Origin: Nitrospinota bacterium
GTDB lineage: Bacteria > Nitrospinota_A > UBA7883 > JACRGQ01
Assembly (NCBI GenBank): GCA_016217735.1
Contig: JACRGQ010000001.1
Span: 1 to 37,222 of the forward strand
Direction: 5' to 3'
Length of the DNA stretch: 37,222 bases
Position 1 is the stretch's first letter. The number at the start of each line of letters is the position of its first letter. Made by a program: the position numbers and the translations under genes. Below, in pieces: positions 1 to 8,500 of the stretch. The notes beneath the pieces are model-generated. The model made no database searches. It was not told the origin of the DNA and worked only from the letters and a program-made list of their open reading frames with translations.

Positions 1-26
1 CCGCTATGCGCTTCTTGAAATCGCAT
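1..26 (-). CDS. 5' end of an unidentified gene leaving the left edge
   Basis: On the minus strand a perfect AGGAGGTG ribosome binding site (33-40) sits six bases before an ATG at 24-26. The frame then runs open to the window edge and begins MRFQEAHS. Only eight residues are visible, so no family can be named. The gene would be transcribed divergently from ccmE, sharing the 27-262 intergenic region as its control region. The call rests on the strength of the ribosome binding site and its spacing. Confidence 0.5.
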
Positions 27-89
27 GAGTAACACCTCCTGCCCGAACATCGTCTTTCTCATAAAACGCCTCCATGGACGTTTTATATA

Positions 90-133
90 ACCGGACAGGT
101 AATGTGCTCCTACACCGGACGGTTAATGTGCTC
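90..133. repeat. Tandem 20-bp direct repeat, candidate operator pair
   Basis: Two copies of a 20-bp unit lie at 90-109 and 114-133. The first reads ACCGGACAGGTAATGTGCTC and the second differs at two positions, with a 24-bp period. The second copy contains a near-palindromic ACCG-GA-CGGT. The pair lies between the divergent left-edge gene and ccmE, next to an AT-rich TTTTATATAA stretch at 80-89. A paired regulator site is the natural reading, but no regulator can be assigned. Confidence 0.45.
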
Positions 134-262
134 GCAACAATATGCCGCACCCGGATATTTCACTTGGCCCGCATAAATGCTATAGTATCCCTCCACTGGC
201 ACGAACCCCGGCTCCGCCGGGCGGCAACAGGGCTGTGCGACATTTTGAAAAGGTAATCCGCG

Positions 263-661
263 ATGAAAAAGAACCAGACCAAGTTTTTGGCGGGCGGCAT
301 CGTTATTGTGGGCGCCGTCGCCTACCTGATGTACATGGGAATAAAGGAGACATCCGTCTATTACCTCACCGTCTCCGAATCGCAAAAGATGGCCGGCGGC
401 AAGGATTTCAGGATGGAGGGGACGGTCGCCCCCGGCTCCATCAAAGTCGCGCCGGATTCGCTGGGGGCGGAATTTTCCATCACCGACCAGGCGAAGAGCG
501 TGCCGGTCAGCTACCGCGGCACCATGCCGGACATGTTCAAGGACGACATCAAAGTGGTGGTGCAGGGAAAGCTTGACCAAAACGGCATCTTCCACGCCCA
601 CACGCTGCTCACCAGTTGCCCCTCGAAGTACGAGGCGTCCGAGCAGGGACATCCCAAGTAA
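263..661 (+). CDS. ccmE: CcmE, periplasmic heme chaperone, CxxxY variant
   Basis: The protein is 132 residues, normal for CcmE. It has one N-terminal membrane anchor (about 8-26) and a periplasmic OB-fold domain. CcmE receives heme from CcmC/CcmD and passes it to CcmF for attachment to apocytochrome c. The classical family binds heme covalently through a His in an HxxxY motif. Here the equivalent C-terminal motif is C119-P-S-K-Y123, so the His is replaced by Cys. That variant is known from archaeal, Desulfovibrio and related System I* pathways. A GAAAAGG ribosome binding site precedes the ATG. ccmF follows 21 bp downstream and is probably co-transcribed. Confidence 0.93.
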   Translation: MKKNQTKFLAGGIVIVGAVAYLMYMGIKETSVYYLTVSESQKMAGGKDFRMEGTVAPGSIKVAPDSLGAEFSITDQAKSVPVSYRGTMPDMFKDDIKVVVQGKLDQNGIFHAHTLLTSCPSKYEASEQGHPK

Positions 662-682
662 CCCTGTTCCGGAGAATGACGG

Positions 683-2683
683 ATGATTGAAATCGGCGAA
701 CTTTCACTCGCGCTCTCTTTGGCGGTATCGGTCTACGCCGCCGTTGCCTCATTCTGGGGGGGCAGGGCGAACAACGACGTTCTCGTCCGCAGCGGGCAAA
801 ACGCCTATTTCGCGCTGTTGGGCCTGCTCACCGCGGCCTCGGCGGCGCTGCTGTACGCGTTCGTTTCGCGCGACTTCACGGTGGAATACGTCTACAACTA
901 CTCCAACCGCGACCTGGCGATGTTCTACACCGTCTCCGCGTTCTGGGCGGGGCAAAAAGGCTCGCTGCTGCTCTGGGCCTGGATGCTCTCCCTGTTCGGC
1001 ACCATCGCCATCCTGCAAAACCGCAAAAAGAACCGCCATATCATGCCGTACGTCACCGGCATTCTCGCGGTTTCGCTGATCCACTTCAGCAGCCTGATGA
1101 TCTTCGCCTCCCCCGTGTTTGAGAAGATGACACTCATCCCGCCGGACGGCCACGGCCTCAATCCGATGCTGCAAAACCCCGGCATGATATTCCATCCGCC
1201 GACGCTCTATATCGGCTTCGTCGGCTTCGCCATACCGTTCGCCTTCGCCATGGCGGCGCTGATGCGGCGGCAGGAGGGGGATATTTGGATACGCTCCACC
1301 CGGCGCTGGACCATCTTTAGCTGGTTCTTCCTCCTGATGGGAAACCTGCTGGGGGCCAACTGGGCCTATGTGGAACTGGGCTGGGGCGGCTATTGGGCGT
1401 GGGACCCGGTGGAAAACGCCTCGTTCATGCCGTGGCTCGTCGGCACCGCCTATCTGCACAGCGTCATGATCCAGGAAAAAAAGAACATGCTGAAATTCTG
1501 GAACGTGTCGCTGGTGGCCACCACCTTCTGCCTCACCATGTTCGGCACCTTCATCACCCGTTCCGGCCTCATCTCCTCCGTCCACTCGTTCGGGGCGAGC
1601 ACCGTCGGCACGCAGTTCGGCTTTTTCCTTATTCTCGTCGTTGTGTTCTCGGTGGCGATGATCGCGTTGCGGCGCGACATGCTGCAAAGCGAAAATCAGC
1701 TCGATTCCATCCTCTCGCGCGAATCGAGCTTCCTCTTCAACAACCTGATACTGCTCGGCGCGGCCTTCGCCGTCATGTGGGGCACCACCTTCCCGATGAT
1801 TTCCGAAGCGGTGCGCGGCGTGAAAATCACCGTCGGCCCCCCCTTTTTCAACATCGTGATGGTGCCGATAGGGCTGTTCCTGCTCGTCCTCACCGGCCTG
1901 TGTCCGCTCATCGCGTGGCGCAAAGCATCGCTGGATAACCTGAAAAGGAACTTCCTCATCCCGTTCCTGGCGGCGGTGCTGGGCGGCGCGGCGATGCTGG
2001 CGCTCGGCATGCGCGAATTCATGGCGTGGCTGTTCTTCGTGGCGGCGGTCTTCGTGATGGCCACCATCGTTATGGAATTCATCCGCGGCGTCCGCGGCCG
2101 CACCGCCGGGGGCAAAGAAAACGTCCTCGGCGGCGCCTACAACCTGGTGGCGCGCAACAAGCGGCGCTACGGCGGCTACATCATCCACGCCGGCATGGTG
2201 GCGATGTTCGTCGGTTTCACCGGCAACGTCTGGAACCAATCGGTGGAGGCAAGCGTGAAGCCGGGCCAGCAGTTGAAGATCGGCAATTACACCGTCACAT
2301 ACATGGGAACCGAATACAGCAAGCCGAAGCCGAGCGTGGAAGAATATGTGGCCACGCTGCTGCTGGAACAGGGCGGGAAGAAACTGGGCTACCTCCGCCC
2401 CGAAAAGAATTTTTACCACAACCTCGACCAGCTCAGCGAAGAACCGCCGATGCCGAATTCCGAAGTGGCCATCCGCAGCACGCTGAAAGAGGATGTCTAC
2501 GTCATCTTCGCCGCGCTCAACGACGACAATAGCGCCACCATCAAGGTGCTGGTAAACCCGCTGGTGATCTGGCTCTGGATCGGCGGCTTCATCATGGGCG
2601 TCGGCACCATCATCGCCATGTGGCCCGACCGGCGCGAACAGAAGCTGCTCGAAGCCGCGCTGGCCCAAACCACCACCGCCTGA
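683..2683 (+). CDS. ccmF: CcmF, cytochrome c heme lyase subunit
   Basis: This is a 666-residue polytopic inner-membrane protein, the usual length for CcmF/NrfE. The tryptophan-rich WWD segment (WGGYWAWDPVENASFMPWL, about residues 233-251) is intact and is the periplasmic heme-handling site. Many hydrophobic helices flank it, and a large periplasmic loop precedes the last helix (VNPLVIWLWIGGFIMGVGT). CcmF takes heme from holo-CcmE and ligates it to CxxCH motifs of exported cytochromes such as the NirS and NirN-like proteins encoded here. No ccmG or ccmH follows; the next DNA is an AT-rich island. NrfE is the closest alternative, but the adjacent ccmE favours CcmF. Confidence 0.93.
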   Translation: MIEIGELSLALSLAVSVYAAVASFWGGRANNDVLVRSGQNAYFALLGLLTAASAALLYAFVSRDFTVEYVYNYSNRDLAMFYTVSAFWAGQKGSLLLWAWMLSLFGTIAILQNRKKNRHIMPYVTGILAVSLIHFSSLMIFASPVFEKMTLIPPDGHGLNPMLQNPGMIFHPPTLYIGFVGFAIPFAFAMAALMRRQEGDIWIRSTRRWTIFSWFFLLMGNLLGANWAYVELGWGGYWAWDPVENASFMPWLVGTAYLHSVMIQEKKNMLKFWNVSLVATTFCLTMFGTFITRSGLISSVHSFGASTVGTQFGFFLILVVVFSVAMIALRRDMLQSENQLDSILSRESSFLFNNLILLGAAFAVMWGTTFPMISEAVRGVKITVGPPFFNIVMVPIGLFLLVLTGLCPLIAWRKASLDNLKRNFLIPFLAAVLGGAAMLALGMREFMAWLFFVAAVFVMATIVMEFIRGVRGRTAGGKENVLGGAYNLVARNKRRYGGYIIHAGMVAMFVGFTGNVWNQSVEASVKPGQQLKIGNYTVTYMGTEYSKPKPSVEEYVATLLLEQGGKKLGYLRPEKNFYHNLDQLSEEPPMPNSEVAIRSTLKEDVYVIFAALNDDNSATIKVLVNPLVIWLWIGGFIMGVGTIIAMWPDRREQKLLEAALAQTTTA

Positions 2684-2697
2684 TTTTTTTGCCATCA

Positions 2698-2717
2698 TGC
2701 CGGACACCGATCCGGCA
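2698..2717. repeat. REP-like palindrome after ccmF
   Basis: A 7-bp stem TGCCGGA/TCCGGCA with a 6-base loop is followed by CCCAGAAAAATA. A close copy is at 32116-32134 and a right-half copy is near 36914. It lies 15 bp past the ccmF stop. There is no T-run, so it is better read as a dispersed repetitive extragenic palindrome than as a classical terminator. Confidence 0.5.
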
Positions 2718-2796
2718 CCCAGAAAAATACGATACGTTATCTTTCCACGCGGCTCCTTAAACCTTTTGTACCTCCTAAAGCCAGTTACTCTTGAGG

Positions 2797-2814
2797 TAAG
2801 GTATAGATACCTTA
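2797..2814. repeat. 18-bp inverted repeat in the 2684-2910 intergenic region
   Basis: TAAGGTA-TAGA-TACCTTA is a perfect 7-bp inverted repeat around a 4-base centre. It lies between the convergent ccmF and island genes, so it may be an mRNA-end hairpin or part of the island boundary. Nothing else convincing was seen in 2718-2910; a 41-codon ORF there is not supported. Confidence 0.35.
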
Positions 2815-2910
2815 ATAATGGGAAAGGACATCTTTTAGATGAAAGATCCTGAAGCTAAAGTTAAGTATCTGACGGAAGGGACTCACACGTCAACAATCTG
2901 TCGACCTTTA

Positions 2911-3327
2911 TCATTTAGGTATTTTGACAATATTAAAGACATAAGCAAAGGGACGGTCATTTAATGTCATATTGAGGGTATATTTACCATATTCTTGAAT
3001 AGGAAATGGAGAAAACAGATTTTCTATGAATAGTTTTGGTACTTTGGATTTAACCACGGTATCTTGAGACGTTTCGAACTTCTTTCCCGACGGTAGTGTT
3101 AGATGTGCGCGATACTTATATTCCCCAACTGGCACTTCAAAAATTGCAAGGATTAACATAGAGGGCATCGTCAAAATGCCGCCAGCATTTAATTTAGTTT
3201 CAACTTCTTGATTGGTTTCTACATTAATATCATCGCCGGTAAAGAGGCCATTGAGAGTTTTTTTATGGCCGATTTCAGAGCGGGAACCTTCTGCCAAAAG
3301 GCAGGTTAATAATTGTGGCTCAGCCAT
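2911..3327 (-). CDS. Unrecognised protein, third gene of AT-rich island
   Basis: The product is about 138 residues counting from the ATG at 3327, the likely start because the conserved-looking MAEPQLL begins there. It overlaps the stop of the preceding gene (3320-3322), which suggests translational coupling. The protein looks soluble and beta-rich, with an opening LLTCLLAEGSR, a central MLILAIFEVPVGEYKYRAHL and a closing FNIVKIPK. It vaguely resembles small uncharacterised sandwich-like proteins of the DUF6941 type, but I cannot confirm this. No signal peptide, transmembrane helix or catalytic motif is evident. Base composition is clearly more AT-rich than the flanking genes, consistent with horizontal acquisition. 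Confidence 0.6.
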   Translation of the reverse strand: MAEPQLLTCLLAEGSRSEIGHKKTLNGLFTGDDINVETNQEVETKLNAGGILTMPSMLILAIFEVPVGEYKYRAHLTLPSGKKFETSQDTVVKSKVPKLFIENLFSPFPIQEYGKYTLNMTLNDRPFAYVFNIVKIPK

Positions 3328-4042
3328 TTGCACACCCGGCATAGGAGTAGTAGTTTTCTGACGTTTCTGCTTGTGTCTTCATTGAGACCCCCTTAGAAGA
3401 TTTCATTTGAACAGGAACTTGAGTTGTTTCATCTAAGCTGGAATAAACCAAGTGTGGCCCGGATAAGGCAAACGCTTTGAACCCAACTGGATGTTGGTTG
3501 GTTAAAGCAAATGGAGTAACATTTTCCATGCAATTCGCAATAGATGAATATTTCCAATCAATCGGTTCAAGAATAATGCTACGTTCCAAAACGCTCGAGC
3601 TATCAAATAAATATGTCTCATTAGGAGCAATTGTTTCTAGCTCATCTTTCTCCGCTGGAATGGCATTGAAAATGTAGAAAGAATTGGGCAAAGGCAACTC
3701 TTGGGAGGGGACTATTGAAATATCGACCGAATGCACATTTGGTGATTCATCGTCGAAGGAAGTGTCAACGACAAAGAATGATTTTGCCTGTGTTAATAAA
3801 CTCAGATAGGAAATGCCTCCACAAAGAAATGATTGAAAAATAGCTTCTGTTACAATTGTGTAATAATGGCGAGAAAACTTTGCCTCATAATCGCTATCAA
3901 CATACGAGCCAATAATCCGTTCACCCAACTTATTCGTGCCAGAGAATAAAATCGGTTCATCATAATATAGATAAACTTCGCAATCATTAACGATTACCCA
4001 TGAATCGGATGTATTTTTTTTATCTTCTGGTATTTTAAACAT
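3320..4042 (-). CDS. Unrecognised 240-residue protein, second gene of AT-rich island
   Basis: The start lies only a few bases after the stop of the upstream island gene, and the end overlaps the next start by 8 bp, so all three are probably one transcript. The N-terminal half contains VNDCEVYLYYDEPILFSG and then GERIIGSYVDSDYE, a pattern seen in some uncharacterised accessory-genome proteins. I do not assign a family. The C-terminal half (about 120-240) is rich in Ser, Thr and Pro and has no recognised motif. No membrane segment or signal peptide is visible and no Shine-Dalgarno is obvious, consistent with coupling. Composition is AT-rich. Confidence 0.6.
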   Translation of the reverse strand: MFKIPEDKKNTSDSWVIVNDCEVYLYYDEPILFSGTNKLGERIIGSYVDSDYEAKFSRHYYTIVTEAIFQSFLCGGISYLSLLTQAKSFFVVDTSFDDESPNVHSVDISIVPSQELPLPNSFYIFNAIPAEKDELETIAPNETYLFDSSSVLERSIILEPIDWKYSSIANCMENVTPFALTNQHPVGFKAFALSGPHLVYSSLDETTQVPVQMKSSKGVSMKTQAETSENYYSYAGCANG

Positions 4043-4045
4043 TGA

Positions 4046-4498
4046 TTACAATGTGCCTATGTGTATAAATTCTAATAAACTAAGGTTGAATTGGTCGCTT
4101 TTATAAAAATCACAATGGTGTGGCTCACGTTGACTAGGAGTGTCAAAAACGGCTCCTGAAGGGACAAGAAATCGTATCTTACAATAGAATGGAAACCTCT
4201 TACCTGGGCTGACGGTCTTAATATCACGCAATCTTTGCAAGGCTTCTTGTTCGTTAATCTCATTTATTTTTGTAAAGGACAACGCCTTACGCTGGCATTT
4301 GTTGGTGCAATTCATTCTGGGTGGCTTGGAACCTTTTTCCCAATGAGACATAAAGTCACCGTCCTCGATCGGATTATTTAACAATCCCCTGACAAACATA
4401 TCAGTTGTGTTCAGATGCGTATTATCCTCAACACATCGGCAATCTGGTATATCAGAATGAATGTTATTAAAGGTACACTCCACCCCATTAGCACTCAT
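4046..4498 (-). CDS. Unrecognised cysteine-rich protein, first gene of AT-rich island
   Basis: This 150-residue protein starts the three-gene minus-strand unit. It carries several spaced cysteines: C8, a CxC at C20/C22, a CxxxC at C64/C68, one near residue 106 and an HHC near 127-129. A metal-binding or disulfide-bonded fold is possible, but no known signature is complete. No signal peptide is seen. A promoter-like TTGAAC-N18-TATATT lies about 100 bp upstream. The small shadow frame at 4072-4263 is not counted. Function is unknown; presence in an AT-rich island suggests accessory, possibly defence or toxin-related, DNA, which is inference only. Confidence 0.55.
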   Translation of the reverse strand: MSANGVECTFNNIHSDIPDCRCVEDNTHLNTTDMFVRGLLNNPIEDGDFMSHWEKGSKPPRMNCTNKCQRKALSFTKINEINEQEALQRLRDIKTVSPGKRFPFYCKIRFLVPSGAVFDTPSQREPHHCDFYKSDQFNLSLLEFIHIGTL

Positions 4499-4590
4499 CG
4501 GTCTTTCTTATTTTTCAACATTCAAAATGTTATTCATTTTATGAAATCTCTGGTGGCCTTGCAATAATCAAGGCTTTTTCCTAACAATTT

Positions 4591-4620
4591 AATATAGCAC
4601 ATTTCAGTAGTTTAGTTCAA
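4591..4620 (-). promoter_or_regulatory. Promoter for the AT-rich three-gene unit
   Basis: On the minus strand a -35 TTGAAC (4615-4620) and a -10 TATATT (4591-4596) are separated by 18 bases, a good sigma-70 match. The leader to the first island gene is about 90 bases and contains the hairpin GCCTTG-N7-CAAGGC at 4556-4574. Confidence 0.5.
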
Positions 4621-4804
4621 CGACAGACCTTTCCTTGTCTCAGGCAAAGGTGCAAAAACAGAGATGGGGATTTTGGTTAGCCAAATGAGGGGAGGAAATT
4701 TCAGAGTCTGGGATTATTAAAGCTTTTTTCCGTCATTGGGGTTTTTGGTTTATTCCATTATCTTGTTGTTTTTGCATCTCTATAGCAGCCAATGAGCAAT
4801 ATTC

Positions 4805-4834
4805 TTGACAAACATACCTATGGGTAGGTAAGCT
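4805..4834 (+). promoter_or_regulatory. tetR promoter with embedded operator palindrome
   Basis: A consensus -35 TTGACA (4805-4810) is followed by the perfect palindrome TACCTATGGGTAGGTA (4815-4830). The weak -10 TAAGCT (4829-4834) overlaps the palindrome's right end. A 15/16 copy lies before the RND gene at 5506-5521. A repressor bound between -35 and -10 would block transcription, so TetR autoregulation is the natural reading. Confidence 0.65.
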
Positions 4835-4855
4835 GGTCTCAGAAATGGAGAAGCC

Positions 4856-5485
4856 ATGACCAAAACCATCCGGAAAAGACTTACAGCGCGCCACACGGAC
4901 CGCGCGGCCGCGGGCGAAAAACAGGACACCAAAAAACTGATCGTCGAGATCGCGACAGAGTTGATTCAGCAGCGCGGCTATCAGGGATTCAGCTACCAGG
5001 ATATCGCCACGCGCCTTGGCATTAAAAAGGCGAGCATCCACTATCACTTCCCAAAAAAGGAAGACCTCGGCATCGCCGTCATCTCCGCGTACTACCAATA
5101 CATCCAGGACTGGATCGGCAAATACGATCTCGACAAGATGACCGCGCGGGAAAATCTGGAAAAATATTTCCAGTTCTTCACCGAAACCCATTTGCACCAC
5201 GAACTGGGATGCGTGATGAACGGCTTCCTTGCCGAGTCGGAGAGCCTGCCGGATGTCTTGCGCGAAAAGCTGGCCTGGTTCGAGAAATGGCACCTGGAGC
5301 TCGTCACGATGAAAGTAAAAGAAGGGGTGGAAAAAGGGGAATTCAAAAAACGGGGCGCCCCCGAAGAGCAGGCGCTCTTCATCATCGCCGCCACGATGGG
5401 GGCGCTGAATATGGCGCACGACAAAAAGTCCCCCGGTTATTACGAAACCGTTACCCGGCAGGTCATCGAGTCACTCATATGCTAA
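4856..5485 (+). CDS. TetR/AcrR-family transcriptional repressor
   Basis: The protein has 209 residues, typical of the family. The N-terminal DNA-binding domain (about 25-72) contains the helix-turn-helix YQDIATRLGIKKASIHYHF, which is diagnostic. The C-terminal helical domain (about 75-209) would bind an unknown ligand. It starts at the ATG after GGAG (4847-4850). Matching 16-bp palindromes before this gene and before the adjacent RND gene indicate that it represses itself and the export operon. By analogy with the family, a hydrophobic substrate of the pump or a fatty-acid-like ligand would relieve repression. The first 20 residues are basic and may make extra DNA contacts. Confidence 0.92.
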   Translation: MTKTIRKRLTARHTDRAAAGEKQDTKKLIVEIATELIQQRGYQGFSYQDIATRLGIKKASIHYHFPKKEDLGIAVISAYYQYIQDWIGKYDLDKMTARENLEKYFQFFTETHLHHELGCVMNGFLAESESLPDVLREKLAWFEKWHLELVTMKVKEGVEKGEFKKRGAPEEQALFIIAATMGALNMAHDKKSPGYYETVTRQVIESLIC

Positions 5486-5505
5486 AAAAAATTGCCTGCT
5501 CAACC

Positions 5506-5521
5506 TACCTATCGGAAGGTA
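5506..5521 (+). promoter_or_regulatory. Operator-like palindrome before the RND gene
   Basis: TACCTATCGGAAGGTA has the same 6-4-6 geometry as the perfect palindrome before tetR, with one arm mismatch. It lies about 70 bases before the RND start codon in the 106-bp tetR-RND gap. A TTGCCT (5492-5497) upstream may be the -35; the -10 is not clear. Confidence 0.6.
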
Positions 5522-5591
5522 AGGCAGATGCGCCGATACGCAATAAAGAATCCGGCGTAACCGGAAAACATTTTTTCAGGAGGAGGAAATC

Positions 5592-8500
5592 ATGAGAGCG
5601 TTTGTCCAATGGGTCACCAAGCATCGGGCGGCGGTAATCGCATTTACCATCCTCGTCACGCTGGGGCTGTTGTTCCAGCTTAAAAACCTCGCCATCGTTA
5701 TCGATCCGGCGAAAATCCTGCCGCAGTCGCACCCGATGGTGGTCGCCGGCAACCGCGTGGAAGAGCTTTTCGGCAACAAGCATACCGTCGTCGTCGGCAT
5801 CCACGCGCGGCAAGGGGAGGCGTTGACCCCGGCCATCCTGGGCAAGGCGCAGCGCATCACCCGCGCGCTTGTTGGCGCGAAAGGGGTGGTGCGCAACAAC
5901 GTGGTCAGCCTCGCGGCGCGCAAGGCGAAAGACATCAAAGGAACCGAAGAAGGGCTGGAGGTCCGTCAACTGATGGAGCGGGTGCCGGTTGATGACGCCC
6001 AGATGGCGGCGCTCAAGGAGGCCATCGCGGCGAACCCGCTGTACGAAAACCTCGTGGTCTCGGCCGACCGCTCCACGATTTCCGTCGTGGCGGAGTTCAA
6101 GGACGGTCCCGGAGGGTTCACCGGAATTACCGATACGGTGCGCGGCGTCATCGCGCCGGAGATGGACGGCTCCGTGGAAATCACCTTCGCCGGTGGCCCG
6201 GTTTTCAACGCCCTCATCGAGAAATACTCGGCGCGGATGGGGTTCTTCTTTCCGCTTGCCCTGCTCATAATCGCGCTGGTGCTCTACGAGGCGTTCTGCG
6301 GCGTGCAGGCGCTGGTGCTGCCGCTGGTCACCGCGCTGATGGCGGTCATCTGGAGCCTCGGCGTGATGGGGCTTTCGGGGGTGGAGCTTGACCCCTTCAA
6401 TGCCACCACCCCCATCCTCATTTTGGCGGTGGCGGCGGGGCACGCGGTGCAGATAATGAAGCGCTATTATGAAGAGTATCACCGCATCAGGGAAACATCC
6501 CCCGCGCTTGCGCCGCAAACGGCCAACCAGTTGGCGGTTATCGCCTCGATTGAGAAAGTCGGCCCCGTCATGCTGGCGGCGGGAACCATCGCGGCGATGG
6601 GCTTTTTCTCGCTGATGATATTCGACATCAAATCGATCCAGACGTTCGGCATCTTCACCGGCTCCGGCATCGTCTGCGCCATGCTCCTTGAGCTTACCTT
6701 CATCCCCGCGTTGCGCTCATCGCTGAAAGCGCCGGGCGAACGGGAGCGGATGCGTGAATCCAAGCACACATGGCTTGATGTTCTGGCAAAACGGGCCGCC
6801 GGCGCCGTGCTGGACAAACGCGGAATGCTCTTCGCCGCGGCGGCGGCGCTCATCGCGCTCTTCGCTTTCGGGGGCACGCTGGTGCGCATGGACAACTCCA
6901 CCAAGGGGATGTTCTACGGTTCGCTGCCGGAAATGAAAGACGACGACGCCTACAACCGGCGGATGGCGGGGGCCAATGCCGCGTTCATTCTGGTAAGCGG
7001 CAAGGAAGACGACGCGATTAAAAATCCCGCCGTCCTCAAGGGAATGGAAACGCTGCAACGGGAACTGGAAAAAGACCCGATGGTCGGCAAAACCCTCTCC
7101 ATCGCCGATTACATAAAGCGGATCAACAAGGCGATGAACGGCGATAATCCCTCGTTCGACCGGATACCCGACAGCCGGGAACTCATCGCGCAATACCTGC
7201 TGCTCTATTCCACTTCCGGCGAACCGGGCGATTTTGACTCGGTGGTGGACTATGGCTACCGGAACGCGAGCATTGCCGTATTCCTGAAAACGGACAGCAG
7301 CGCTTACGCGGCGGCGCTCGCCGATAAAGTGCAACGGCTGTCGGCGCAACTCTTTGGCCCGGAAGTGACCGTCTCGGCGGGCGGGGGCGTCACCAACGGC
7401 GCGGCATTGAACGAAGTGCTCGTGCGCGAGAAAATCCTCAACATCATCCAGATCGCGGCGGTGGTGTTCGTCATCTCCTCGATGATTTTCCGCTCGCTGC
7501 TGGCCGGACTGCTGGTGCTGGTGCCGCTCACCGTGACGGTGGCGGCGAATTTCGGCATTATGGGGCTGTTGGGCATTCCGCTGGAGGTTGCCACCTCCAC
7601 CATCTCGGCCATGGCGGTCGGCATCGGCGCCGATTACGCCATCTACCTCGCCTACCGCCTGAAAGAGGAATTGGCTGGCGGCGCGGATGAGCGGACGGCG
7701 GTGTATAAGGCGTTCGGCTCGGCGGGCAAGGCGGTGCTCCTCGTCGCCCTCTCCGTGGCGGCGGGCTATTCCGTCCTGATGTTCTCGTACGGTTTCTCCA
7801 TCCACTTCTGGCTGGGCCTGCTTATCAGCCTTGCCATGCTGGCCAGCGCCATCGCGTCGGTTACGCTCTTTCCGGCGCTCATTCTCGCCTTGCGCCCCCG
7901 CTTCATCTTCGGCGAAGCGGCGGCTCCCGCCGCGCCGAACGCCGCGTTGACCGCCGGCGCGCTGGCGCTTCTGTTCGCCGCGTCATTTTTCGCAACGCCG
8001 GCGCACGCGGCGGAGCTTTCGGCCGCGGAAATAATGAAGCTCAACTTCGCGGTATCGAAAGTGGCGGACTCCACGACGGATTCCACCTTCCGCCTTATCA
8101 ACGCCAACGGGCAGGAACGGGTGCGCAAGACCGAAGGGAAGACCAAGCTCATCCCCGGCGCCGGCGACGAAATGCGGGTGGTCCGGTTCCTCGCGCCGCC
8201 GGACGTGAAAGGAACCGCCACCCTGATGATCGAGCACGGCGCGGGCGATGACGACCTCTGGATATACCTCCCGGCGCTCAAAAAGGTGCGGCGGCTGGTT
8301 TCCTCCAACAAAAAGGACAGCTTTGTCGGCACCGATTTTTCTTACGGCGACGTGATGGGGCACAAAGTGGAGGACTGGACCCACAAAATACTCCGCGCCG
8401 AAACGGTGGACGGCGTAGAATGTCACGTCATCGAATCGCTCCCCGCCCGGCCCTCCGTGGCGGAGGATTCCGGCTATTCGAAACGGATCGGCTGGATACG

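Larger units (their letters stand above)
4499..4855. other. Intergenic region between the island and tetR
   Basis: This 357-bp AT-rich stretch holds the leftward island promoter (4591-4620), a leader hairpin (4556-4574), a TTTGG-TTAG-CCAAA hairpin near 4672-4685 and the rightward tetR promoter with its operator (4805-4834). A 10-bp inverted pair TGCAAAAACA (4651-4660) / TGTTTTTGCA (4767-4776) is also present. No gene was seen. Confidence 0.5.

Noticed and set aside
749-2707. 652-codon open frame antisense to ccmF
   Set aside because: It is the mirror of a clear ccmF. The translation is His/Arg/Asp/Glu-rich low-complexity sequence typical of antisense frames in GC-rich genes.
2839-2964. 41-codon open frame beginning MKDPEAKV, possible small gene or leftover fragment
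   Set aside because: It overlaps the end of the island gene, its AAAGGA is too far from the ATG, and there is no supporting context.
4556-4579. Hairpin GCCTTG-N7-CAAGGC followed by TTTTT as a plus-strand terminator
   Set aside because: No plus-strand gene lies upstream for it to terminate; it lies in the leader of the minus-strand island transcript, where no T-run follows.
2740-4850. Prophage or insertion sequence as the source of the AT-rich island
   Set aside because: No integrase, transposase, phage structural gene, target-site duplication or tRNA attachment site is visible.
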